The position numbers and the translations under genes are program-made. From assembly GCA_902533295.1 (NCBI GenBank), contig CACALG010000007.1, positions 1 to 32,344 on the forward strand: 32,344 nucleotides of DNA, read 5' to 3'. Positions 17,101-24,656 of the stretch are shown here, piece by piece. The stretch's first letter is position 1, and each line of letters opens with the position of its first letter. This DNA comes from an uncultured marine group III euryarchaeote (lineage in GTDB: Archaea; Thermoplasmatota; Poseidoniia; MGIII; CG-Epi1). The notes under the pieces are model-generated. The model was not told the origin of the DNA. It worked only from the letters and a program-made list of their open reading frames with translations, and searched no databases.

Positions 17101-17485
17101 ATTGAAGGATAATCCAAAAGAATTAGAAATCCTAGGAGACGGGAAACAACACAAATCCTATTTCCATGTTGATGATTGTATCTCTGCAATGCTAGCTAAA
17201 GCTCCTGGTGAATTGTGTGATAAAGGAGAATTTGTAGCACTTAATGTAGGCTCAAAAGATGCTATTGATGTTGTAACTTTAGCTAATGAAGTTTGTAAAG
17301 CTTTGAAATTGAAAGATGTTGACTACAAATTCACTGGTGGAGTTGATGGTGGAAGAGGGTGGAAAGGCGATGTGAAGAAAATGAGATTGGACATCAAGAA
17401 ATTGAAATCTCATGGTTGGGATCCACAGTATACAAGTAGGAAAGCTATTAACGAAACTGCGAAATGGCTTGACGAAAATTATTAA
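14132..17485 (+). CDS. Fusion protein: Lys-rich N-terminus, TM, pentapeptide-like beta-helix, Sm_multidrug_ex-like membrane domain, NAD-dependent sugar epimerase
   Basis: Repeats FTNVVFENILFYNVDFTDTFFVDCEFNQVSFYNVNFTKSVFSNSSF; membrane region GTVIPGGIALGLNPWALAVATAFVDIAVGVFLTWNFDLAKKIP..FQGSGAVGGTILGRAIGL; then SVVVTGGAGFIGSHLVDRLV..., STSVVYGD, YGSSKLDAEK, YRFANCVGPRS. Confidence 0.85.
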   Translation: MPKKKAEKKTALKKEKAQAKTKTASKKKSSKEAKGRLIVSQEEKDEIDAVIDAFWLFVDLVKKAPRHLMIIGLITTLIGASFSGWAQELVGQEKAGYWYAFTESDEELNRDLNGMYPNYSPGDSIKIEGVISEIEYYGALDDCSGVSLSEPELCEKYPVVHEDLGIIETDYYTTLQLQTTDYLFPSNIGSEFNESELDINFASDEKYRPEALDGEDTGLGIYFENEVVSAAVFTNVVFENILFYNVDFTDTFFVDCEFNQVSFYNVNFTKSVFSNSSFDVVLFKNVTVESSRFENGDIERFLVRESNFNNTNFDKTDIRASKWSYSSLENGVFQRSSIDIVIFRSLHVNDFIMVLSTIENNIDAPDTANFDFTMIEIGETEIRVPGDVVGQYPIGAQLHFGEIFCVKCDEAEIKLGGIGAGDAGTEGGWLEGDVKGEGFRISKNSNFSLNLNHEYIAIDNEYIKTTIWWNLLFNSIAFLGFGILVFAIGGKSTIMGLFKFFSPFLMTAGFFSVMFLAMSQKDFLNLSRLMVVYFVPPFGKGTVIPGGIALGLNPWALAVATAFVDIAVGVFLTWNFDLAKKIPFIGSGITRIQKKGESMLKSLPWLERASVTGIIVFVMFPFQGSGAVGGTILGRAIGLSPNKNLTAVSIGAVSGSFLLSASVVYGLGVLAVLAPIQVAVAVLFTGLLIAIYFTYRHWDEISMDEVTQTLGLHKEGIIGAPLTAAGGMVGSAGETVLKVAGDTGKTVATAADNTGKMITKTTGNLVGGFLGSFTDDKYDFADPNNPIELESGVLVSMPKNGAKNSVVVTGGAGFIGSHLVDRLVKRDEHVVVLDNFSSGELEFLYDSVEKITVIDIDLLKDDFEKYLKGAKIVYHLAANPEVQLGITKPEVMQEQNVDVTERVLEAMKKGGCDRIVFTSTSVVYGDAKKIPTPENAKLEPISAYGSSKLDAEKLIEKYCKEHNFRGVSYRFANCVGPRSNHGVTYDFVNKLKDNPKELEILGDGKQHKSYFHVDDCISAMLAKAPGELCDKGEFVALNVGSKDAIDVVTLANEVCKALKLKDVDYKFTGGVDGGRGWKGDVKKMRLDIKKLKSHGWDPQYTSRKAINETAKWLDENY

Positions 17486-17509
17486 GTTAGACTGTTCAAA
17501 GTCAGAGTA

Positions 17510-17587
17510 GCTCCTGTAGTGTAGTCCGGCCCATCATTTCGGCTTCTCGAGCCGAGCACCCGGGTTCAAATCCCGGCGGGAGCACCA
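17510..17587 (+). tRNA. tRNA-Glu (anticodon CTC), CCA encoded
   Basis: GCTCCTG acceptor, TCGGC-TTCTCGA-GCCGA anticodon arm, CCGGG-TTCAAAT-CCCGG T-arm, CGGGAGC-A-CCA. Confidence 0.96.
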
Positions 17588-17597
17588 TATTCAATTA

Positions 17598-17616
17598 ACT
17601 TAAATGATATATATGT
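17598..17616 (+). promoter_or_regulatory. TATA-containing promoter-like element, copy 1 (acttaaatgatatatatgt)
   Basis: 19-mer identical to 27492..27510; both end 19 nt before the ATG of a SHOCT-domain gene. Confidence 0.75.
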
Positions 17617-17634
17617 CCTAAATTTAGTGAATAC

Positions 17635-18309
17635 ATGAAAAGCCCAGCTGAAAGTTCAGACAATCTGGACGAACTACGTCAATTACATGAATTAAAAGAC
17701 AAGGGGATTTTGTCTGAGGATGAATTTAATGAGCAAAAGACTAAAATATTGAACAGAAAAACACAAGAAACTCTAACTAATCAGCATGTTGATCCTCAAA
17801 CAAGCATTTGGGGAAGTGCTTCATGGATTACTCAATGGAAATCAAAAGAAGAAAACACAATAAGAGGGTTTCCAGCACGATTTAATCACTACAATCATCC
17901 TTTTAGACCTTGGTTTGGAGCTTTTTCAAATAACGTAGTTGCTGGTCTTACAGGTTCTTCAAAATTAGTTATAGAACCCGGTCAAATTACTGAGTATACT
18001 GAGGCTTTAGGTTATAGAACTAAAAGAGATTTAGACTTAAGAACTTTTGATTCTATAGAATTTGTAAGATTACCTAATCAATATTTACTATCTTTAAGTT
18101 GGATAATATCTTTGACCTTTTGGGGTGCAATCATAGGTATACCTTTAGCTATCTACAGTTTCTGGGAGAAACAGGTTTTCTTGGTTGTTCATTTCGGTAT
18201 GAAAAGTACTACGAATAATCCTATGATCATCCGAATTGAAGGTGGTGACTGGCGAGAAAGAATTTCCCATTTTCAGAACGTACTAAACAAAAATCGAGAA
18301 GAAAAATAA
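17635..18309 (+). CDS. SHOCT-domain protein with C-terminal hydrophobic (PH-like?) domain
   Basis: LDELRQLHELKDKGILSEDEFNEQKTKIL (SHOCT). Confidence 0.78.
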   Translation: MKSPAESSDNLDELRQLHELKDKGILSEDEFNEQKTKILNRKTQETLTNQHVDPQTSIWGSASWITQWKSKEENTIRGFPARFNHYNHPFRPWFGAFSNNVVAGLTGSSKLVIEPGQITEYTEALGYRTKRDLDLRTFDSIEFVRLPNQYLLSLSWIISLTFWGAIIGIPLAIYSFWEKQVFLVVHFGMKSTTNNPMIIRIEGGDWRERISHFQNVLNKNREEK

Positions 18310-18376
18310 TCCATTTAACTCTTGTCAAAGGCAGCCATCCCTTCTTACTTAAATATCAAGACTTAAAGTACAATGT

Positions 18377-19144
18377 ATGTTGCAAATAATATATAGGAAC
18401 AAAAGGCAATTTTTGGCTTTAGCAATTTTTCTTGTGATGTCTGTAATCTTAGTCATGATTCCCTCTGCCTCGGCTGAGGAACATAATGTTTCTATTACAG
18501 ATGATATGAAATTTAATCCTGAAGATTTGACAATCAATGTAGAAGATACTGTTACTTGGACAAATAATGATGGAATGGGGCACACTGCAACTAGCACAGA
18601 TGGGCCTGCTTCCTTTGATTCTGGGAATATAGATACTGGGGCTACATGGTCTTTTACTTTTACTGAAGCTGGAACATACAATTACACATGTGACTATCAC
18701 AGTTCAATGACTGCCTCAATTACTGTTGTGGAATCTGATGGTGGTGATGGATCTAATGACACTGACGATGGTAATGGATCTAATGACACTGAAGAATCTC
18801 CCGATAGTGACAATGATGGTATTTCAGATGAGGATGATTCTTGTCCTGAGGAAGATGCGAGTGGACATGATGCTGATGCTGATGGTTGTATAGATGATAG
18901 TGACAATGATGGTGTGAAGAACGATGTTGATGTTTGTCCTTTTGACGCAACAGATGGATGTATCGCAAATCTAGAAGGGAATAATGAAACGTTCATTGAA
19001 GGTTGTACAGATACCAGGGCTGAAAATTATAATTCTGAAGCAACGGATGATGATGGAGGTTGTCAATACGCTGTAGAAGATTCACCGAGTGTCGGCTTTT
19101 TAGTTGCAATTAGTTGCTTAATGGTAGCATTAAGAAGAAGATGA
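18377..19144 (+). CDS. Secreted cupredoxin (plastocyanin-like) with TSP3-like acidic repeats and C-terminal sorting-signal-like tail
   Basis: Signal peptide; H-T..YNYTCDYHSSMTASITV type-1 Cu ligand pattern (His, Cys, His, Met); DSDNDGISDEDDSCPEEDA..DNDGVKNDVDVCP; C-terminal VGFLVAISCLMVALRRR. Confidence 0.85.
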   Translation: MLQIIYRNKRQFLALAIFLVMSVILVMIPSASAEEHNVSITDDMKFNPEDLTINVEDTVTWTNNDGMGHTATSTDGPASFDSGNIDTGATWSFTFTEAGTYNYTCDYHSSMTASITVVESDGGDGSNDTDDGNGSNDTEESPDSDNDGISDEDDSCPEEDASGHDADADGCIDDSDNDGVKNDVDVCPFDATDGCIANLEGNNETFIEGCTDTRAENYNSEATDDDGGCQYAVEDSPSVGFLVAISCLMVALRRR

Positions 19145-19536
19145 AAATTAGGCATCTTGGTATAGCTGTAGATTCTATCGAAGAGAGATTACCGGTATGG
19201 GAATCATTTGGACTTAAATTACATCATACTGAAGAAGTAGATTCTGAAGGTGTGACTACTGCACACTTGAAAGTTGGCGAGTATGAAATTGAATTGCTTG
19301 AACCAATGGGAAAAGATACTCCTGTTGGTAAATTTATTGACAAAAAAGGTCCTGGAATCCATCATTTAGCCTTAGAAGTTGATGATATCAATGAATCCTT
19401 AGAAAAAGCAAAAAAGAACGGTTTAGAGCCTATTGGAGAAGCTCCGCGCCCTGGTGCTGATAATACTCTTGTGGCTTTTTTCCATCCTAAAGACACCGGT
19501 GGAGTTTTGCTAGAAATCGTTCAATGCAAAAATTAA
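19141..19536 (+). CDS. mce: Methylmalonyl-CoA epimerase
   Basis: MKIRHLGIAVDSIEERLPVWESFGLKLHHTEEV...GPGIHHLALEVDDI...EAPRPGADNTLVAFFHPKDTGGVLLEIVQ. Start 19141 forms an ATGA overlap with the upstream stop. Confidence 0.9.
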   Translation: MKIRHLGIAVDSIEERLPVWESFGLKLHHTEEVDSEGVTTAHLKVGEYEIELLEPMGKDTPVGKFIDKKGPGIHHLALEVDDINESLEKAKKNGLEPIGEAPRPGADNTLVAFFHPKDTGGVLLEIVQCKN

Positions 19537-19730
19537 TCTTCTTTATTTTTAGATAAAAGAGAATATAAAACAAAGGGGCTTGTTAAAACAAATATCATAG
19601 CAAGAAATCCATGAGTACGACTTATTAGACTGTCTTCATCTATGTAAAATTCAATAAAAAATCCAATCACGATTACTATGACTCCGATACCAATTCTAAA
19701 TGGAAGTGAAGGTCCAGTCTCTTCGGACAT
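19533..19730 (-). CDS. Small membrane protein, unknown function
   Basis: 65 aa, two hydrophobic segments. TATA-like tataaatatac lies about 26 nt upstream of the ATG on the minus strand. Confidence 0.6.
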   Translation of the reverse strand: MSEETGPSLPFRIGIGVIVIVIGFFIEFYIDEDSLISRTHGFLAMIFVLTSPFVLYSLLSKNKED

Positions 19731-19776
19731 GCGAAGATAATTGATTGTATATTTATATCATTTATTGAAATTAAAA

Positions 19777-20892
19777 CTAAGTTCCAAACATTATTCTTAG
19801 AACATCTCTAGTTCCAGGTCCCAATCCTAGAGCTAATAAAAACATCAAAAGAAGTGCAACCATCTGAGGTTCCTCCTCTTTGCTTTTTTCGGTTTCGAGG
19901 GCGTAGATTATTCCTGTTACTACTACAAATTTCAAAAGTATCATTACTGATGCTGTACCGAAATATTCTATAAAGAAATCCGGAAGAACGTGTTTTTCTG
20001 TATACCCGTATTCATCTATGCCTAAGTATGTGGCGCTACCATCAAGAAAATGACCAAAATACAATAAACGATATATTCTATTCAATGGCATTATAAACCA
20101 AGAAAAGAACCATACCAGAAAAGTCACGCATGATGCAAGAACTACTGTGTTCCATAACATTTCTGGGTGTTTCATTTCATTTTGTGCTAAGTTTAGATAT
20201 GTCCAAATTAAAACCAAGGTATTCGTTATTCCAAAAAATAAAATTGGATCTCTAAGGGGTTGCCCTCTGTAAAATTCTGCAGTTAATGCGCTTGCGCAAA
20301 GAACTAACAAAGCCCATGAAGAGGGATGTAACCATTCACCAGGTGCAAAGTACCACCATAAACCATAACCAAGTATTGCGAACGAAACTAGGCCTAGGCC
20401 TTTTGTCAATGGAGGCAAAGGACTTCGGGCCACCCAAACTCCTACGGCAATGACAAATAATCCATAAATTACGAGAGCTCCGTAAACTAATGGTGAAATG
20501 AAGAAATATTGAAGAGGAGGTTCAAACATATCTGCATCTTCTAATACTCTAACAACGCCACCAAGAATTAACAAAGGTACTGATGCGAAAACGAATCTAT
20601 CATTCAATTCTATTTTCCAATCGCTTAATAATTCATGTATAAACATAAACAATAGGAAGAAACAGAAACCGTACGCTATTGTGTTGTAAATATTGTATTT
20701 CGCGCCTGCTTCACCTTTAGAATCGGCCATTATAGGATCAACAAAATGATCTGTCCAAAAATCATTGACTTGAGGGATGAATTGTATAGCTAGAAGAAGG
20801 ACCAGTATAATTGCCGCTCCCAAAATGTATTTATTTTCAGTAATTTTATAGCCTTCATGGCGAGAGATTGCAATGTCTGGTTTGTCTTCCAT
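19777..20892 (-). CDS. DUF63 family membrane protein
   Basis: [32 protein letters not shown] is a DUF63 hallmark; polytopic. Confidence 0.82.
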   Translation of the reverse strand: MEDKPDIAISRHEGYKITENKYILGAAIILVLLLAIQFIPQVNDFWTDHFVDPIMADSKGEAGAKYNIYNTIAYGFCFFLLFMFIHELLSDWKIELNDRFVFASVPLLILGGVVRVLEDADMFEPPLQYFFISPLVYGALVIYGLFVIAVGVWVARSPLPPLTKGLGLVSFAILGYGLWWYFAPGEWLHPSSWALLVLCASALTAEFYRGQPLRDPILFFGITNTLVLIWTYLNLAQNEMKHPEMLWNTVVLASCVTFLVWFFSWFIMPLNRIYRLLYFGHFLDGSATYLGIDEYGYTEKHVLPDFFIEYFGTASVMILLKFVVVTGIIYALETEKSKEEEPQMVALLLMFLLALGLGPGTRDVLRIMFGT

Positions 20893-21299
20893 TAATTTCC
20901 AGCTTCTAGCTCTCTTTTGATTCTAGCTGCCCTAAATGACATTATACTAAAGAACATATATTCTCCACAGAGTATTAGCAGTGCCATGTGGGCTATTACA
21001 GATTTGCTAAAGTCTCCTGTTAACACTTCTGGTAACTTCTGTGCGCCCCCTAGAACGCCTATCAATGCAAACACTGCAGTAGCATGCATTGCATGCATTT
21101 TCATACTTTCATTTGAAAATGCTAAATATCCGGGTATTAGGAATCCTAACCCAATAACTGCAGGAATCAATGCAGTATATTCACTGGAATCCAAATAAAA
21201 TAATAGACCTATAACTATCAACAAAAATCCTTGCAACATTGCAATCATAGGCATGTTTCCCAAAATCCATTGCATTGTGCTTCTCTGTTCCTCTGTCAT
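20892..21299 (-). CDS. Membrane protein, unknown function
   Basis: 135 aa with about 4 hydrophobic segments; overlaps the downstream DUF63 gene by 1 nt (operon-like). Confidence 0.6.
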   Translation of the reverse strand: MTEEQRSTMQWILGNMPMIAMLQGFLLIVIGLLFYLDSSEYTALIPAVIGLGFLIPGYLAFSNESMKMHAMHATAVFALIGVLGGAQKLPEVLTGDFSKSVIAHMALLILCGEYMFFSIMSFRAARIKRELEAGN

Positions 21300-21330
21300 A
21301 GTTAAGCATTTTAGAAGGGGCGTTAAAGCA

Positions 21331-21358
21331 TATTTGTCGAGTTATAGCTAAATAGTGT
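21331..21358 (+). promoter_or_regulatory. Duplicated promoter-like element, copy 1 (tatttgtcgagttatagctaaatagtgt)
   Basis: 27/28 identical to 21752..21779; each copy ends 18 nt before an ATGGAC start. Confidence 0.75.
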
Positions 21359-21375
21359 GTAATTTTATCGTGCGC

Positions 21376-21732
21376 ATGGACTGGTTAAACCTAATAGGTA
21401 AAGGACTTTTTTCTGGAGCTGTGATAGTGACTGCCAGTGAGATTGCCAAGAAATCGACCATATTTGGTGCATTAGTTATCTCACTGCCTCTCGCAAGTAT
21501 AATGTCAATGACTTGGTTGTATAACGACACTAAAGATACCTCGCAGGTGGCTGACTTTGCTGAGAGTATCCTTTGGTTAGTCATTCCCTCATTGGTACTA
21601 TTTGTTGCCCTACCTTTCCTCCTAAGGAGGGGCTGGGAATTTGAACATGCAATGGGTATTGGAATTCTATTGACAATCGTCGCCTACGCGGCTGGTGTGA
21701 CTCTCGCTAAATCACTCGGAACTGTCTCATAG
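21376..21732 (+). CDS. DUF3147-like membrane protein
   Basis: MDWLNLIGKGLFSGAVIVTASEIAKKSTIFGALVISLPLASIMSMTWLYNDT. The internal ATG is preferred over the ORF-track start (21355) because the promoter repeat covers 21355. Confidence 0.75.
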   Translation: MDWLNLIGKGLFSGAVIVTASEIAKKSTIFGALVISLPLASIMSMTWLYNDTKDTSQVADFAESILWLVIPSLVLFVALPFLLRRGWEFEHAMGIGILLTIVAYAAGVTLAKSLGTVS

Positions 21733-21751
21733 GTACTAAGATACATCTGCT

Positions 21752-21779
21752 TATTTGCCGAGTTATAGCTAAATAGTGT
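21752..21779 (+). promoter_or_regulatory. Duplicated promoter-like element, copy 2 (tatttgccgagttatagctaaatagtgt)
   Basis: 27/28 identical to 21331..21358, with the same 18-nt distance to the ATG. Confidence 0.75.
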
Positions 21780-21796
21780 CCATTTGTCCATACAAT

Positions 21797-22096
21797 ATGG
21801 ACTTATTGGCAGATGATGATATTGCAAGTCGAATAAGAATGGTTGGGCCTTGGGAACATGATTCTGAAGAGAAGATGTTGATTCGTGAAACGATGTTCAA
21901 AGATTTCATGGAAGCTATGGGCTTTCTAAACAAATTAGCTGAGGCTGCAGAAAAATTGAATCATCACCCTGACATGACGCTTTGTGAATATAATCGTGTA
22001 ATTGTTACAACTACTACTCATGATGCCGGAGGAATTACAGATAATGATATTCGTTTGGCACAAGATTTTGAAGAAATTTTAGAAGGTTACGACTAA
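21797..22096 (+). CDS. Pterin-4a-carbinolamine dehydratase-like protein
   Basis: KDFMEAMGFLNKLAEAAEKLNHHPDMTLCEYNRVIVTTTTHDAGGITDNDIRLAQDFEEI (HHP and T-H-x-x-GG-T-x-x-D pattern). Start moved from 21776 to 21797 by the promoter argument. Confidence 0.85.
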   Translation: MDLLADDDIASRIRMVGPWEHDSEEKMLIRETMFKDFMEAMGFLNKLAEAAEKLNHHPDMTLCEYNRVIVTTTTHDAGGITDNDIRLAQDFEEILEGYD

Positions 22097-22105
22097 AATT
22101 AAAAA

Positions 22106-22846
22106 ATGACCGAAAGGAAAAGAATTAATCCTATTTCTTTCGCATTAAGATTTGCTCTTGGTTTTGTATGGTTAGGATTCTGGTCTCTTTTTTGCATGTG
22201 TTTGATGGTTTTGGCCCTCCCCTTTCGTACTTTAAGGGTCAGGATTGGTAATTTTTGTGGCAAAGTAATTGGGCCTGTAGTAAGTCGACTTATTGGGGCT
22301 AAAATCATAAATCCTGATTCTGATAAATTAAATTCTTCAAGGCCTGCTATTTTTGTTACAAATCATACATCTGCTCTGGATGTGTTCATTGGTATGGCCT
22401 TGTGTCCTTATGGCGGGTGTGGAGTCGGTAAAAAGGAAATTTTGAGGATTCCTTTCTTTGGATTGGCTTACTGGTTAGCTGGGCATTTACTAATTGATCG
22501 AGGAAATAATGCTAAAGCTGTAGCTTCTATGAAAAAATTATCTGATTTTGTAAGGGCAAAAGAGTTGAGTATTTGGATTTGGCCGGAAGGAACTAGAAGT
22601 TTAGACGGAAAGCTAATTCCATTCAAGAAAGGATTCGTGCATCTCGCATTGGCTACAGGATTGCCTATTGTTCCTGTTATGGTTCATGGTGCGCATAAAG
22701 TATGGCCAGCAAAAACCATGCAATTTTATCCTGGGGAAGTTAAAATTGAAGTTTTAGAACCAATTAAAACCGATGATTGGAGCAGAGAAACTGTAGATAA
22801 ACACGTTGAAGAAGTTAGAAATCTTATGGCTGATTCACTAGGTTAG
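22106..22846 (+). CDS. plsC: 1-acyl-sn-glycerol-3-phosphate acyltransferase (PlsC-like)
   Basis: VTNHTSALDVF (NHxxxxD), GKKEILRIPFFGLAYWLAGHLLIDR, IWPEGTRS, PFKKGFVHLALATGLPIVPV. Confidence 0.92.
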   Translation: MTERKRINPISFALRFALGFVWLGFWSLFCMCLMVLALPFRTLRVRIGNFCGKVIGPVVSRLIGAKIINPDSDKLNSSRPAIFVTNHTSALDVFIGMALCPYGGCGVGKKEILRIPFFGLAYWLAGHLLIDRGNNAKAVASMKKLSDFVRAKELSIWIWPEGTRSLDGKLIPFKKGFVHLALATGLPIVPVMVHGAHKVWPAKTMQFYPGEVKIEVLEPIKTDDWSRETVDKHVEEVRNLMADSLG

Positions 22847-22859
22847 AATATCTTTTATT

Positions 22860-23942
22860 CTAAGTTATATTCATCTCTTTCAATTTTTCAGGAAGATAGG
22901 TGTTCGTAACGAAATCAAGACCATATTTTGCCAAGGCTTGCTGTTCTGATTTTTTACCTATTTCTAACTGTAATTCTATCTCTCCTCTCCAGTATTTACT
23001 TTTGAATCTTGGATCGCTTTGAATGGATTTTAGAGCACTGATATCTCTATCTGTTAAATCATCTGCAGGGAGCTCATAATTGATAATATCAGAAGGAGTA
23101 ACTCCCAAGTATCTTGCACTTGGCGTTGCTAGAATATGGGAAATATGGGCGGTCTTAATTGCCCCATAGGCTACCGAACTGTAAATTCTGTAAGACCATG
23201 GATCTGCATCTGTAAACAACAATAATGGAAGTCCTGATGTCCTATGCATTCTTTGTAAAAAACGACGTGTGGAACGAGCAGGTTGACCTTTGATGTGAAC
23301 TAATATGACATCATGGGTTTCATCAAACCCATTTTCTACTAAACGATCAAACATACCTCCTGTTTCTATTGCAATAATACATTTTGAATTTCCAAAATCA
23401 TTAAATGTGATTTTGTTGTCTTCTACATTGTAAGGAATGTTGTATCCTGTATCTCCAACATCATTACGGCAATTGATACGCATTGGATTTCCTTTACGAT
23501 TTATTTCCGTTATAGTTACATCTCCTAAAACTTTAGCGCCGTCGTCTTCAGGCCTAATTTTGAAATCTTCTCTTTGAAATTTTGTAATTATTTCTAAATC
23601 CTCGATTAATTTGTTTGATTCATCTTGTGCATGGAATTTGCCCAAATCCCAAGCTTCTGAGATGTAATACAATTCTCTTAGTGTTGATGATTTACTCTGA
23701 CTTGACATCTCTCGAATAAAATCTAGTAAATATGTTGTTCTAAGAAGCATGTAAGCTCCATCTAGTTTTTTGGCTGTTCTAGTTGTTTGTGCTTTCCCGT
23801 ATTTCCATACTTTTGATTTTTCATCGAAGATAATATTATTTTTACTTCTAGTTGGGATTGACATTTCCGGTACCTTACCGGTATTCAGCTGCTTGTAAAT
23901 TTGTTCAGCTATCTGTTCTAATTCATGTACGGCGGTCGCCAT
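22860..23942 (-). CDS. top6A: DNA topoisomerase VI subunit A (Spo11-like)
   Basis: STLRELYYISEAWDLG (catalytic Tyr region); Toprim CIIAIETGGMFDRL and LLLFTDADPWSYRIYSSVAYG. Confidence 0.95.
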   Translation of the reverse strand: MATAVHELEQIAEQIYKQLNTGKVPEMSIPTRSKNNIIFDEKSKVWKYGKAQTTRTAKKLDGAYMLLRTTYLLDFIREMSSQSKSSTLRELYYISEAWDLGKFHAQDESNKLIEDLEIITKFQREDFKIRPEDDGAKVLGDVTITEINRKGNPMRINCRNDVGDTGYNIPYNVEDNKITFNDFGNSKCIIAIETGGMFDRLVENGFDETHDVILVHIKGQPARSTRRFLQRMHRTSGLPLLLFTDADPWSYRIYSSVAYGAIKTAHISHILATPSARYLGVTPSDIINYELPADDLTDRDISALKSIQSDPRFKSKYWRGEIELQLEIGKKSEQQALAKYGLDFVTNTYLPEKLKEMNIT

Positions 23943-24018
23943 ATGTCCCTATTGAAAAGGGGTTTTAGATTGAATGGGGCCTTGAAACCACAACCTATTA
24001 TTGCCGTATGGTGAATAA

Positions 24019-24606
24019 TTGAATATGGATATCCTAGAAATCATCCTATCCTTAACCTTGGGTTTGGGATTGGCTGCAGCCTGTGGTTTCCGCATCTTCA
24101 TACCTCCGCTATTGATGGGGGTCGGAAGTCGATTTGATTTGTATGACTTAGAAGGTTCATTTATTTGGGTCAGAGAAGATTGGGCTATTGCTGTATTTGC
24201 TATTGCAACGCTCTTAGAAATTGGTGGTTATTACGTTCCATGGATTGATAATTTACTGGATACAATTGCCACTCCTGCCGCAATTATTGGAGGTATTTTT
24301 GTCACTTCAGCTAGTCTTGAGGGTGATGTCGATCCTTCGATTCAATGGATTTTAGCAACTATAGCTGGAGGAAGTACTGCAGGTATTATTCAACTTGGAA
24401 CTGTTGCTACAAGGGCAGTATCAACTGGAGCTACAGGCGGGTTGGCAAATCCTATTGTTTCAACATTAGAGGCTATTGCATCAATTGTTTGTGTTATTCT
24501 TTCTTTTTTCTTAGCAATTATAATTCCTTTTGTTCTTGTTTTCTTAATTTGGAAAGCTATTGGTTACATGAATAGAGGCAAAAATAAACCTAATTCTGCA
24601 AAATAA
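24019..24606 (+). CDS. DUF4126-like membrane protein
   Basis: LSLTLGLGLAAACGFRIFIPPLLMGVGSRF..., VPWIDNLLDTIATPAAIIGG. Start may be 24025. Confidence 0.75.
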   Translation: MNMDILEIILSLTLGLGLAAACGFRIFIPPLLMGVGSRFDLYDLEGSFIWVREDWAIAVFAIATLLEIGGYYVPWIDNLLDTIATPAAIIGGIFVTSASLEGDVDPSIQWILATIAGGSTAGIIQLGTVATRAVSTGATGGLANPIVSTLEAIASIVCVILSFFLAIIIPFVLVFLIWKAIGYMNRGKNKPNSAK

Positions 24607-24656
24607 AAGGCAAAATATAGACCGTCTTTCCTTTGGTATTATGTATCGTCTAATTT

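Noticed and set aside
18697-18996. 99-aa Ser/Pro-rich and 62-aa His-rich minus ORFs
   Set aside because: Reverse translations of the repetitive Asp/Gly-rich TSP3-like region of the cupredoxin gene.
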